64,000 nucleotides of DNA from Rubrobacter_A sp965214435. GTDB lineage: Bacteria > Actinomycetota > Rubrobacteria > Rubrobacterales > Rubrobacteraceae. Position 1 is the stretch's first letter. Each line of letters opens with the position of its first letter. The position numbers and the translations under genes are program-made. The notes beneath the pieces are model-generated. The model saw only the letters and a program-made list of their open reading frames with translations, ran no database searches and had not been told where the DNA came from. The stretch covers positions 2,604,001 to 2,668,000 of the forward strand of contig OZ243960.1 in assembly GCA_965214435.1 (NCBI GenBank). The letters run 5' to 3'. Below, one piece after another: positions 41,514 through 49,725 of this stretch.

Positions 41514-42836
41514 GTGCGCCTGACGATTCTGTCTGTAGGGTCTCGGGGTGACGTGGAGCCCTGTGTAGCTTTAGGTCTGGGCCTCAAGGCGGCCGGTCAC
41601 GAGGTGAAACTGGCTACGCACTCTACCTTCCAGAGTCTTATAGAAGGCAGAGAACTTTCCTTTGCGCCTTTATCGGTGGATCCGCGGGCGGTGGTCGAGT
41701 CCCTCGGTAAATCCGATGCTTCCGGTTTCGGGGGCCGGGCTTCGGGGATGCGCATCATGAAGAATTTCCGGCGGGCGGTGGAACCCGCTCTCTACCAGTC
41801 CACGGAGGAAGCGTTGGAAGCTTGCAAAGAGTCCGAGGGCGTCATCGTCTCCTCGGCGGCTTTCTTCGGCTACGACGTGGCGGATGCGCTAGACCTGCCG
41901 GTCGCCGGGGCGGCGATGCAGCCCCTTATAGGCGCTACCCGCTTCTTCCCCAGCGCCCTGATGCCGTCGAAGATCGGGCTGCTGGAAGGCGGCGCTCCGG
42001 CAAGGGCCGTTTCCGGTCTCTACAACAGATTCTCTCATCTGGCAGCCGAGCAGCTCCTGTGGCACCCTTTCAGGAGCACCATCAACCGCATCCGGCGCGA
42101 GTTGCTATCTCTACCCCCGCAGCCTTTTTTCGGGCCTTTTGGCACGACGGACGCCAGGCAGTCTCCGCAGCTACACGGCTGGAGCAGGGTTCTGCTGGAC
42201 CGTCCGCCCGACTGGGACGACAGCCGCCAAGTAACCGGTTACTGGTTTTTAGACCGGGAAGAAAGCTGGGAACCTCCGCGAGGTTTGCTCGAGTTCCTCG
42301 ATGCCGGCCGGCCGCCGGTGTGCATGGGCTTCGGTAGCTCCAGCATTGATAACCCGGAGCAGATAGCCAGCGTCTTTGCCGAAACTCTAAGGAGGCTGGG
42401 ACAGCGAGGTGTACTGCTCGGTGGCTGGGGCGGTCTAAAGAGCGCGGACCTGCCGGATAACGTCTACCAGACTGAAGAAGCTCCCTACGACTGGCTATTA
42501 CCGAAGACCCAGGGCTTTATCCACCACGGCGCCACCGGCGCAACCCACGCGGTCCTGAGAGCCGGCATCCCGGGCGTCACGGTGCCCTCTTACGGCGACC
42601 AACTCCTATGGGGCTACCGGCTCTCCCGCTTGGGCGTGTCGCCGGATCCCATCCCCCGCCGCAAGCTCTCCTCGGCGCGGCTGACGTCCGCCATATTCAG
42701 GCTGCTGATCGACGAGCGCATAAGGTCCCGGGCCGCGACCCTGGGTCAGAGAGTGCGCGAAGAGGACGGAGTCGGGGAGGCCGTGAGAGTGTTGCAGGAA
42801 CTCTTTAACGATGAGAGAACCGCGGAGAGGACATAA
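41514..42836 (+). CDS. UGT-like glycosyltransferase (GT1, sterol/macrolide-type)
   Basis: 440 residues, GT-B fold. N-terminus LTILSVGSRGDVEPCVALGL and HEVKLATHSTFQSLIEGREL match the GT28/UGT80-type N-domain (sterol 3-beta-glucosyltransferase-like). The C-domain has VCMGFGSSSIDNPEQIASVF and the donor-binding stretch IHHGATGATHAVLRAGIPG, with GVTVPSYGDQLLWGYRLSRL. The usual HHGGAGTT signature reads HHGATGAT here. GTG start at 41514 follows GGAGGAG. Acceptor unknown: a carotenoid, sterol-like or polyketide lipid is plausible. Single gene; neighbours are unrelated. Confidence 0.85.
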   Translation: MRLTILSVGSRGDVEPCVALGLGLKAAGHEVKLATHSTFQSLIEGRELSFAPLSVDPRAVVESLGKSDASGFGGRASGMRIMKNFRRAVEPALYQSTEEALEACKESEGVIVSSAAFFGYDVADALDLPVAGAAMQPLIGATRFFPSALMPSKIGLLEGGAPARAVSGLYNRFSHLAAEQLLWHPFRSTINRIRRELLSLPPQPFFGPFGTTDARQSPQLHGWSRVLLDRPPDWDDSRQVTGYWFLDREESWEPPRGLLEFLDAGRPPVCMGFGSSSIDNPEQIASVFAETLRRLGQRGVLLGGWGGLKSADLPDNVYQTEEAPYDWLLPKTQGFIHHGATGATHAVLRAGIPGVTVPSYGDQLLWGYRLSRLGVSPDPIPRRKLSSARLTSAIFRLLIDERIRSRAATLGQRVREEDGVGEAVRVLQELFNDERTAERT

Positions 42837-42904
42837 AAGGAGCGCCCTCCGGGCTAACGTAGTCTAAAAAGTTTAACCGCTTCTCGCGGCGCAGGTCCGG
42901 CACT

Positions 42905-43576
42905 CTAGCCGGACTCAGCCTCCAGCGGCTTTGACTGGCCGTAGGTTTTTATCTTCCCGGCCACCTCGGCGACCTGTTCAGGAGTAAGTAGTACCGGTTC
43001 CCCGGCGAGGCTGGCGCGGTAGTAGATCTCGGCCATGTCCTCCAGCACCCGCGTCGCGGAGAACGCCTTGCTCGGACTCTCGCCGACGGTGATGGTGCCG
43101 TGGTTGCGAAGCAGACACGCCTTTCCCGACTCCCCGAGCGCTTCGCTGGCGTTCCGGGCCAACTCCTCGGTGCCGTAGAGCGCGTAGGGGGCGAGCGGGA
43201 TGCTGCCGTCTTCGGATAGCGTGGTCAGCATGTAGTGGACCGGCGGTATCTCCCAGCCGAGACAGGCCAGGGTAGTACAGAAGTACGAGTGGGTGTGGAC
43301 AATGCCGCCGACCTCCGGCCTCGCCCGGTAGATGCCGGTGTGCATCGGGGTCTCCGTGGAAGGCTGTAAGGAACCCTCGATCACACCTCCGTCGAGGTCC
43401 ACGAGTATGACGTCCTCCGGTTCTAACACCGAGTAGTCGATACCGCTCGGGGTGACGAGCACGTCGCCATCGGGCGTCTTCGCGCTTACGTTCCCCGAAG
43501 TTCCGGTAACAAGGCCGGAAGATATGGTCCACCGGGCGACCGTGGCGACCTCTGTGCGTAGTTCCTGGTATCTCAA
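42905..43576 (-). CDS. Class II aldolase (FucA/AraD family)
   Basis: 223 residues. Zinc aldolase/epimerase family, acting on L-fuculose-1-P, L-ribulose-5-P or related sugar phosphates. Visible: ISSGLVTGTSGNVSAKTPDG, VLVTPSGIDYSVL, STETPMHTGIYRARPEVGG, zinc ligands in IVHTHSYFCTTLA, and the third His in CLLRNHGTITVGES. The exact substrate cannot be told. TTG start follows GGGAGGAA and overlaps the stop of a 30-residue frame (TTGA). Likely cotranscribed with the SDR remnant. Confidence 0.88.
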   Translation of the reverse strand: MRYQELRTEVATVARWTISSGLVTGTSGNVSAKTPDGDVLVTPSGIDYSVLEPEDVILVDLDGGVIEGSLQPSTETPMHTGIYRARPEVGGIVHTHSYFCTTLACLGWEIPPVHYMLTTLSEDGSIPLAPYALYGTEELARNASEALGESGKACLLRNHGTITVGESPSKAFSATRVLEDMAEIYYRASLAGEPVLLTPEQVAEVAGKIKTYGQSKPLEAESG

Positions 43577-43665
43577 GGTTTTCCTCCCGGAGTCTGCCTC
43601 TTTTGCAACCGTATCTCGTACTTTAGACCTTCCTGGCGGCCGTGGCGTTCGAGGGCGTCCAGCAT
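43573..43665 (-). CDS. Possible 30-residue protein or gene remnant between SDR and aldolase
   Basis: Frame starting ATG 43665 (preceded by GGAG) and ending in a TGA that overlaps the aldolase TTG start by four bases. The product includes LDALERHGRQEGLKYEIRLQ and ends TPGGKP. It is amphipathic and charged, with codon choice like its neighbours, and the frame is open upstream into the end of the SDR gene without a better start. I do not recognise it. It may be a real coupled small gene, or the last codons of a gene whose body was deleted. Confidence 0.4.
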   Translation of the reverse strand: MLDALERHGRQEGLKYEIRLQKRQTPGGKP

Positions 43666-43682
43666 GTTCTCCAGAGGCTCTC

Positions 43683-44258
43683 TCAGTTCATGAGTAGGCC
43701 GCCGTTTACCTCGATCACCTCTCCGACGATATAGTTTGCCGCGGCGGAAGCCAGGAATACTATCGCCCCGATTACTTCCTCCGGCGCACCCTCCCTTTTT
43801 AGCGGGATCGAGCGCGCCTTCTCTTCACGTTTTTCGCGCGAGGTGAACCGGTCGTGAAAGGGAGTGTCGATGCGTCCGGGGGAGACGGCGTTTACCAGAA
43901 TTCCTTCTTCCGCAAGCTCTTTAGCCATGGCCCGGGTCAGGGTGCTCACCCCGGCTTTGGCCGTCGAATAGGCGACCGAGTCCGGGCTGCCGCCGTCGCG
44001 GGCGGATATAGAAGACAGGTTGACGATCCTACCCCGCCCCTGCCGCTTCATTACCGGCAGAACCGCTTGCGAACACAGGTACACGGACTTCAGGTTTACC
44101 TCCATCACCCGGTCCCAGACCTCCTCGGTCATCTCCGAGATACTCAGCCGCTCCACCATCAACCCGGCGTTGTTTACCAGGATGTCTATACGCCCGAAGT
44201 ACTCCTCTACCTCCCGGGCCATCCGGCTGACATCGGCGGAACTAGACACGTCTCCCTG
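43683..44258 (-). pseudogene. 5'-truncated short-chain dehydrogenase/reductase
   Basis: The frame contains most of a classical SDR: GDVSSSADVSRM, FGRIDILVNNAGLMVERLSI, VNLKSVYLCSQAVLP, NLSSISARDGGSPDSVAYST with the catalytic Ser-Tyr-Lys, VSPGRIDTPF and the end IVGEVIEVNGGLLMN. The whole first beta-alpha-beta unit with the TGxxxGIG cofactor loop (about 55-65 residues) is missing: upstream of LRQGDVS the frame runs into sequence belonging, on the other strand, to the SorC regulator. A GTG at 44249 could begin a 188-residue product, but it could not bind NAD(P) normally. I read it as broken by deletion, or possibly by misassembly. Confidence 0.75.
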
Positions 44259-44283
44259 CCGGAGCCTCTCCGACCACGAGCGC

Positions 44284-45237
44284 GTGATCCTGCACGTCCT
44301 GCGGCTGTATTACGAGCACGACCTTACCCAGGCCGAGGTCGCCCACCGGATAGGGTTCTCACGGCCAAAGGTCACCCGGCTTATCGCCGAGGGCAAGGCA
44401 CGAGGGTTGGTCAGGGTTACCATAGCGGAGCCGACCGGCGGGTTTACGCCACTCGAAATAGCGCTCGAAGACCGTTACGGACTCGATGAGGCGCTGGTAG
44501 TCGCCGGTGGTGATAACCGCCAGTCGACCGAGCTTGCGGCCGGAGGGGTGTGCGGGTCGCTTCTGGACCGGCTCTGCAGTCCGGAGTCCACCCTGGGTGT
44601 ATCCTGGGGAGTGTCGCTCCGGGCTGTCGCCGACGCGCTGCCGCACCGGGCCTTTCCGTGCAAGAAGATACTCCCTCTTGTCGGCGGTATGGGCAAAGTA
44701 AAGAGCGGGCTGCACTCGAACCAGATCGGCAGCACCCTGGCGAACAAGCTTGGCGCGGAGCAACTCCACCTCTCGGCGCCGGCTATCGCCCGCTCGTCCC
44801 GCAGCCGGGACGAGTTGATGGAGACGCCCGGCATAGGCAAAGTTTTAGAAGAAGCTGCTTCCTGCGACGTCGCGCTCGTCGGCATCGGCGGCATACTACC
44901 GACCTCGACCATGGTGGGAGCGGGCTACTTTAGCCTGGAGGAATTCTTGAGCTTCCGAGAGCGGGGCGCTGCGGGTGACGTGTGCTGTCACTTTCTCGAC
45001 GCTTCCGGAGAACCCTGTATCAGGGACCTCTCCGCGAGGATTGTCGGCGTTACCCTGGAGCAGTTGCGCGGGATACCAAAGACCGTCGGGGTCGCAACCG
45101 GGGCGGAGAAAGCCCCGGGGGTCGCCGCGATTCTACGGGGCGGCTACACGGATATACTGGTCTGTGACCGGGCACTCGCCGAAGTCCTGCTCGACGATAA
45201 CCCGGAAGACGTTTCGGAGAGAATAGAGCTGCCTTGA
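44284..45237 (+). CDS. SorC/DeoR-type transcriptional regulator, 5' end damaged
   Basis: Sugar-responsive repressor/activator. N-terminal helix-turn-helix in LRLYYEHDLTQAEVAHRIGF and SRPKVTRLIAEGKARGLV; the C-terminal sugar-phosphate-binding domain has ESTLGVSWGVSLRAVADAL, LPLVGGMGKVKSGLHSNQIG, ALVGIGGILPTSTMV and IPKTVGVATGAEKAPGVAAI. Homology starts at SDHERV (about 44269), but no ATG/GTG/TTG or ribosome-binding site precedes it; the first usable start is GTG 44284 (317 residues), which drops a few residues and has poor Shine-Dalgarno support. Upstream sequence is the antisense of the truncated SDR. Expression is doubtful. Confidence 0.75.
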   Translation: MILHVLRLYYEHDLTQAEVAHRIGFSRPKVTRLIAEGKARGLVRVTIAEPTGGFTPLEIALEDRYGLDEALVVAGGDNRQSTELAAGGVCGSLLDRLCSPESTLGVSWGVSLRAVADALPHRAFPCKKILPLVGGMGKVKSGLHSNQIGSTLANKLGAEQLHLSAPAIARSSRSRDELMETPGIGKVLEEAASCDVALVGIGGILPTSTMVGAGYFSLEEFLSFRERGAAGDVCCHFLDASGEPCIRDLSARIVGVTLEQLRGIPKTVGVATGAEKAPGVAAILRGGYTDILVCDRALAEVLLDDNPEDVSERIELP

Positions 45238-45294
45238 GGTACGATAGTGGTAGTGGAGGTTACAAAGGTAGGGCGACAAGAGGAGAAGGATGTC

Positions 45295-45645
45295 GTGAAG
45301 TTTGAGAGCGCCGCAGTGCTTACCTGCTCGGTCTGCCGCACGGAAGGTTTTCACGAACTACTTTATCTGTCCAAACACTTGCGGGCCAGTCGCTGCGCGA
45401 ACTGCGGGCATGCCGGGTTCTACTCGGCCCATCTGCGCGCGGACTACGCCGTGGATCTAGCCGAGCGGTTCTTTATGCTGCCCTGGAAGCTGGCCGGAGA
45501 GGCGATCCGCCGCCCGGATAAACCGCTGCGGTGGCCGGCTAAAGCCCTGCGCAAGCCGTTCAAAATTCTACAAGAGATAGACCGGGTGGAAGCTTTCGAG
45601 CACGCCCGGCGGCGTCCGCACCTCCCGGCCGCCAAAGGCGTCTAA
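45295..45645 (+). CDS. Small zinc-ribbon protein of unknown function
   Basis: 116 residues. One CxxC in VLTCSVCRTEGF and a second in RCANCGHAGF form a likely zinc ribbon; the rest is basic and hydrophobic (FFMLPWKLAGEAIRRPDKPL, ALRKPFKILQEIDRV) with no catalytic motif I recognise. The frame is open to a GTG at 45247, but GTG 45295 follows AGGAGAAGG at good spacing. It begins a short plus-strand run of small genes after the SorC gene. Nucleic-acid or protein binding is a guess. Confidence 0.6.
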   Translation: MKFESAAVLTCSVCRTEGFHELLYLSKHLRASRCANCGHAGFYSAHLRADYAVDLAERFFMLPWKLAGEAIRRPDKPLRWPAKALRKPFKILQEIDRVEAFEHARRRPHLPAAKGV

Positions 45646-45669
45646 AAGCACCGCCGCGGGAGAGGAGTT

Positions 45670-45780
45670 ATGCTCGCAGAGGCAGCTAATAGAGACGAGT
45701 CGCTCGTCATCCGGGCCGAAAACGGGTGCGCCGCCGCGGTAGGGGCTCCCGCCGGGCTTATCTACAAAGAACCGCTATAG
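45670..45780 (+). CDS. Possible 36-residue protein
   Basis: ATG 45670 follows GAGGAGTT at good spacing. The product reads MLAEAANRDESLVIRAENGC and ends IYKEPL before TAG (45778-45780). Coding character resembles the neighbours. Its end (LIYK) resembles the point where the next, frameshifted gene breaks (LLI, then KDRIEV). It may be a small gene or part of a decayed duplicate. Function unknown. Confidence 0.4.
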   Translation: MLAEAANRDESLVIRAENGCAAAVGAPAGLIYKEPL

Positions 45781-45796
45781 GAACAACCGGCGGATC

Positions 45797-46226
45797 TTGT
45801 CTCCAAAGCCTTTGCTGGAGCTGGAGGAATCATACCTGTTCGGTCTGTGGCCGAAGCGGCTTCTCATCTAAAGACCGCATCGAGGTACACTCCCCCGGCC
45901 CGCTCGGCGAGCAGGTCGAGGTCCTGGACTATGGTGCCGTAAGCCGGGTCGTGCTCTATAACGGGACAGTGTTCTCAAACATGGTGGTCCAGCGCATAGA
46001 AAACGGGCCGGTCCTCATGCGAGGGGTGGACCAAGACGCGGCCGGTCGTGCCCGGGAACTCATAGAAGCCCGCGTCGATACTGGCGTCGGGAAAGGCGTG
46101 GTACAAGGTGCGGCACCCAGCGGAGCGTCCGCCACCGACCTTCTCCAGAAGCTCACCGACCTCAGAGACGCCGGGATACTGAGTCCAGAGGAGTTCGAGG
46201 CGAAAAAGCGCGACCTCCGGGGATAG
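45797..46226 (+). pseudogene. Frameshifted PH-like/SHOCT-domain protein
   Basis: Two frames join into one sensible protein. From TTG 45797: SPKPLLELEESYLFGLWPKR then LLI and a TAA at 45869-45871. In the next frame from 45870: KDRIEVHSPGPLGEQVEVLD, VVLYNGTVFSNMVVQRIENG, and the C-terminal SHOCT motif LLQKLTDLRDAGILSPEEFE ending KKRDLRG. Adding one base at about 45870 gives ...RLLIYKDRIEV..., the usual turn in bacterial PH-like/SHOCT proteins. So a single-base deletion, real or a sequencing error. A frame-0 reading alone starts with poor-quality sequence. Role of such proteins is mostly unknown (membrane or oligomerisation related). Confidence 0.65.
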
Positions 46227-46426
46227 GAAGTGCTGTACCACGATACACGGAAACAGCATCTATCTCAGTAGGTAAACGCTCCCCGGTAGATCGTGTAGGC
46301 TTCATGGCAAACAGTCGAACCGTGGCGAAGGTCAGGGTGCAACAGTGGCGATACTCCGTAGAGATGAGAGGTCTGACCATGGACCGCCAGGTTGCGGCGA
46401 GACACGAACCTTTTTGGAGGGATGAG

Positions 46427-47239
46427 ATGACCGCAGTCGTCTGCCTCGACTTCGACGGGACGCTGGTGGATGAGGAGGGACGCATCCATCCGTCCGACGT
46501 AGAGATACTGGCGAACGAGCGCTCCGTGGCTTTCGTACCGGCCACGGGCCGGCCGCTACACTCGGTGCGGCGGACCTTCGAGCAGCACGGGCTATTCCTC
46601 GAAGTACCCATACCGTTCCCTCTAGTCCTGGAAAACGGGGCGGCGGTGTACGCGGAGAACGAGGTGTTGCTTTCGCGGCGGTCTTTCGAGCCGGACCTTC
46701 AGGAAACGCTGATAAACATTTCGGTCGCCTCCGCGAACGTTAGGTTCTTGATCTACAGCCTGGACGAGGTCCGCTTACTGAGGCCCGACGAGTCACTGCG
46801 GAAGATGGTCCGGCGTTTCGACTTGGAAACGCAGCCGTTCGAGCCCGGTGACGAGCAGACGTTCTCTTTATCGAAGATAGCCGCTACCGCCGGAGATCAC
46901 GAGACGCTGCGCGCCTTTGAAGCCCGGGTAGCGGAGTTGCCTTTAGAGAGGACCTACTCTCTCCCGGACGTCCTGGAGCTTACCCCGGTTGGTGTACACA
47001 AGGGCGATGGCCTCTTGACGCTTCTCGACGGCGCCGGGCGCGACGGACTCGAAGTAGCGGTCGCCGGAGACGGGGAGAACGACCTGACGCTCTTCGACCT
47101 GGCGACCCTGACGTTCGCGCCCCGAAACAGCCCGCCCGCCATCCAGGCCCGAGCGGACCACGTCCTGGACGTTCCCCACGAGGGGCTGCTAGCCCCGATC
47201 CTACGCGAAATAGAAGCGCGCCGGGCTGCCGCGACATAA
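46427..47239 (+). CDS. Cof-type HAD-IIB phosphatase
   Basis: 270-residue haloacid-dehalogenase phosphatase acting on sugar phosphates or related metabolites. Motif I CLDFDGTLVDEEG with both nucleophile Asp residues, motif II FVPATGRP, a C2B cap, motif III Lys in VHKGDGLLTLLD and motif IV VAVAGDGENDLTLFDLA. ATG 46427 is six bases after GGAGG; a longer frame upstream lacks support. It sits 27 bases before the AraM-like gene, probably one operon, which points to a carbohydrate or glycerol-phosphate related substrate (compare AraL beside AraM in Bacillus). Confidence 0.88.
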   Translation: MTAVVCLDFDGTLVDEEGRIHPSDVEILANERSVAFVPATGRPLHSVRRTFEQHGLFLEVPIPFPLVLENGAAVYAENEVLLSRRSFEPDLQETLINISVASANVRFLIYSLDEVRLLRPDESLRKMVRRFDLETQPFEPGDEQTFSLSKIAATAGDHETLRAFEARVAELPLERTYSLPDVLELTPVGVHKGDGLLTLLDGAGRDGLEVAVAGDGENDLTLFDLATLTFAPRNSPPAIQARADHVLDVPHEGLLAPILREIEARRAAAT

Positions 47240-47266
47240 AATACCAACAAAGAAAGGAGGCGAGAT

Positions 47267-48715
47267 TTGACGGCCAGCGGCAAGACTCCCAAAGTGGACC
47301 CGGCGGATCTAGACGGCCTGAGAAGGGTCTTGAGTTCTGCCGACCCGGACGGTCGGCTCGCGGAGATAGGGCTAAGTCGGGTCGAGGTCGGCCCCGAAGC
47401 AATCCGGCTCGTCTCCGAAGTAGTAACGGATTTCGTCGGAGAGGCGTCTGAGGCAAAAGTCCTGCTCGCCGTAGACTCGACGCCGAAGCAGCGCGCCGGC
47501 CAGGACCCCGCCGACCTGGTCGAAGGTCTGCTCGGCGAGCGTTTTTCGGTGGAGCGCGTAGTCCTCGGGGCGGGCAGTTCGGAGGAGTTGCACGCCGACG
47601 ACGAGACCCTCGAAGAAGCCGGGACGGCGCTCGCGGGCGCTGACTGTGTGGTGGTGGCCGGTTCGGGGACGATCACCGACGTGTGCAAGGTCGCTACGGC
47701 GCGCCTGGGAAATATGCCCCTGGTAGTCGTCCAGACGGCCGCTTCGGTCAACGGTTACGCCGACGACGTGTCCGTGTTGCTAAAGAGCGGGGTAAAGCGG
47801 ACCGTCCCGTCGCGGTGGCCGGACGCCCTGATCTCCGACCTCACGACCCTCGCTGATGCTCCTCCCGCCATGAACGCCTCCGGTTATGGTGACGCCATCG
47901 CCATGTACACCGGCCCCGCCGACTGGTGCCTGGCATCGCTCATGGGGCTGGACGACTCCTACCAGCCGGGAGCGATAGAGATGGTGCTGGATTACGGGCC
48001 GGCCCTGATCGAGGACGCCGCCGCCGTGCGTAACCGCGAGCCGGAGGCGCTGGCCCGGCTCGTCCGGGCGCTCACGCTCGGGGGCATGGCGGCCGGGGCG
48101 ACCGGGACGACGGCCTGCCTCTCCGGCACGGAGCACATGGTCAGCCACCTGCTCGACATGAACGCCGGCAAACGCGACCTGAAGATAGGCTTCCACGGCG
48201 CGCAGGTCGGGGTCGCCTCCGTCGTCGTGGCCGCCGCGTGGGAGGTTCTTTTCGAGGAGCTTGACCCGTCAGAGGTGGACGTGGACGCCTGCTTCCCGGA
48301 GCACGAGACGATGGAGCCGGTGGTGCGCGGGGCATTCGAGGAACTAGACCCCACCGGAGAGATCGGGGCCGAGTGCTGGAGCGACTACGGCGAGAAGCTC
48401 ACGCGCTGGAGAAATCACCGGGAAGACTTCGAGAATTTCCTGCACGAGTGGCCGCGGTACCGGGAGCAGTTATCGGAGATGCTCCTGCCGCCGGAACGTC
48501 TGGCCGGCCCCCTGACGGAAGTCGGCGCGCCCGCCCGTTTCGGCGACCTCAACCCGCCAGTCTCGCCCCGGACCGCCCGGTGGGCGATACACAACTGCCT
48601 CTTTATGCGTAACCGCTTTACCATCGCCGACCTCCTCTTTTTCCTGGGGTGGTGGGACGAAGCCTTTGTCGAGAGGCTGCTCGACCGGGCGCGCGCGGCC
48701 GGAGGCGGTTTGTAA
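47267..48715 (+). CDS. Glycerol-1-phosphate dehydrogenase family protein (EgsA/AraM-like)
   Basis: Family reduces DHAP to sn-glycerol-1-phosphate. The NAD-binding part has VVVAGSGTITDVCKVATARL and QTAASVNGYADDVSVLL; the metal site comes from ASGYGDAIAMYTGPADWCLA (Asp) and from the His in GTEHMVSHLLDM and KIGFHGAQVGVASVVVAA. 482 residues, longer than Bacillus AraM (about 390), with extra C-terminal sequence (FGDLNPPVSPRTARWAIHNC). TTG start follows AAAGGAGG. Convergent with the GpsA-like gene. In bacteria G1P dehydrogenase is uncommon; role may be archaeal-type G1P lipid or sugar catabolism. Confidence 0.87.
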   Translation: MTASGKTPKVDPADLDGLRRVLSSADPDGRLAEIGLSRVEVGPEAIRLVSEVVTDFVGEASEAKVLLAVDSTPKQRAGQDPADLVEGLLGERFSVERVVLGAGSSEELHADDETLEEAGTALAGADCVVVAGSGTITDVCKVATARLGNMPLVVVQTAASVNGYADDVSVLLKSGVKRTVPSRWPDALISDLTTLADAPPAMNASGYGDAIAMYTGPADWCLASLMGLDDSYQPGAIEMVLDYGPALIEDAAAVRNREPEALARLVRALTLGGMAAGATGTTACLSGTEHMVSHLLDMNAGKRDLKIGFHGAQVGVASVVVAAAWEVLFEELDPSEVDVDACFPEHETMEPVVRGAFEELDPTGEIGAECWSDYGEKLTRWRNHREDFENFLHEWPRYREQLSEMLLPPERLAGPLTEVGAPARFGDLNPPVSPRTARWAIHNCLFMRNRFTIADLLFFLGWWDEAFVERLLDRARAAGGGL

Positions 48716-48718
48716 CAG

Positions 48719-49720
48719 CTAGAGTAGGAGGTCCGCCAGGCGGGAGTCTCGCGCGGCTCCTTCTCCGCGCAGCACGGCGTCGAGCCTGTGGAGGAGCGGT
48801 AGTTCTTGTCCGCCGAGGTCCAGGGTGCGGGCGAGCTCTAGCGCGGGCGGGAGCGTGCCGAGGCCCTCTACCGTGGCGTTGTTCATGTCTTCTAGCGCCG
48901 CTTCGCGGTCCATACCCGTGTTTAGCCGGCGTCCGAAGTCCCCATTGCGGCCGGAGAGGCAGGTAACGTACAGGTCGCCCGCCCCGGCGGCCCCGGCGAC
49001 GGTCTCGGGGCGTCCCCCGGCGGCGGAGACGAGGCGGGAGATTTCCCCGAGCGCGGTCCCGAAGGCGAGGGCCCGCAGGTTCGGCTGGGCCTCGTCTCCG
49101 GTGAGCATGCCGAAGGCTATCGCGTAGCAGTTCTTTAGCGCCGCGCAGAGCCCGAGTCCCGTAAGGTCGTCCGAGGCACCGGGGAAGTAGTAGTCGGTGG
49201 CGAACCTCTCGCCCACCTCTCGCGCGTCTCCGTGGTTTGTGGCGGCGAAAGCGGTCTGGGTCGGGGAGCCCTGGATCAGATCTATCGCCTTTACCGGACC
49301 GCCGACCCCGACAACCGTCCGCGAAGAACCAAGAATCTTTCGCGCGAACTCGGGGACGGCTACTATCTCTCTACCATCATCCTCAACGAGGCCCTTGCTA
49401 AAGACCATAACCGGTACGCCTTCCGGGACGTGTTTGGCGGCTTCCGGGGCGACCCATTCCGCGCCTTCGGCGGTCACGGCGAGCGCTACGAGGTCCGCGT
49501 CGCGGACGGCTTCCTCCATATCCAGGGTCGTATCGACCGCCGCAGGGAGGGCTACGCCGAGGTCCGGGTGCGGCTTGCCGGACGCGAGGGCTTCGAGGGC
49601 CGGAGCGTCGATCCACTCCGGACCCCAGTAGACGAGGTCGTTCCCGAGATCCAGCACCGGCCGGCCGAAGGCCGTACCCATCTGTCCCGCCCCGAGCACC
49701 GCTACACGCACCGGAGACAC
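48719..49720 (-). CDS. GpsA-like NAD(P)-dependent glycerol-3-phosphate dehydrogenase
   Basis: 333 residues. Rossmann start VAVLGAGQMGTAFGRPVLDL (GxGxxG), then VVGVGGPVKAIDLIQ and the catalytic Lys segment LGLCAALKNCYAIAFGMLTG, AGAGDLYVTCLSGRNGDFGR and NNATVEGLGTL. Divergent from typical GpsA (GGPSFA is replaced by GGPVKA), so the substrate may be another phosphorylated polyol. GTG at 49711 is an alternative start with a better-placed GAGAGGTG. Lies five bases after the FGGY kinase, so the two are an operon: kinase then dehydrogenase of the phosphorylated product. Confidence 0.85.
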   Translation of the reverse strand: MSPVRVAVLGAGQMGTAFGRPVLDLGNDLVYWGPEWIDAPALEALASGKPHPDLGVALPAAVDTTLDMEEAVRDADLVALAVTAEGAEWVAPEAAKHVPEGVPVMVFSKGLVEDDGREIVAVPEFARKILGSSRTVVGVGGPVKAIDLIQGSPTQTAFAATNHGDAREVGERFATDYYFPGASDDLTGLGLCAALKNCYAIAFGMLTGDEAQPNLRALAFGTALGEISRLVSAAGGRPETVAGAAGAGDLYVTCLSGRNGDFGRRLNTGMDREAALEDMNNATVEGLGTLPPALELARTLDLGGQELPLLHRLDAVLRGEGAARDSRLADLLL

Positions 49721-49725
49721 CTCTC

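Noticed and set aside
45726..45880. TCSVCGRSGF zinc-ribbon-like start of the frame running into the SHOCT domain
   Set aside because: The upstream part of that frame (RRRGRGSRRAYLQRT...) is of poor coding quality, and the other frame gives a natural PH-like start; the CxxC is probably accidental, although similar to the preceding gene.
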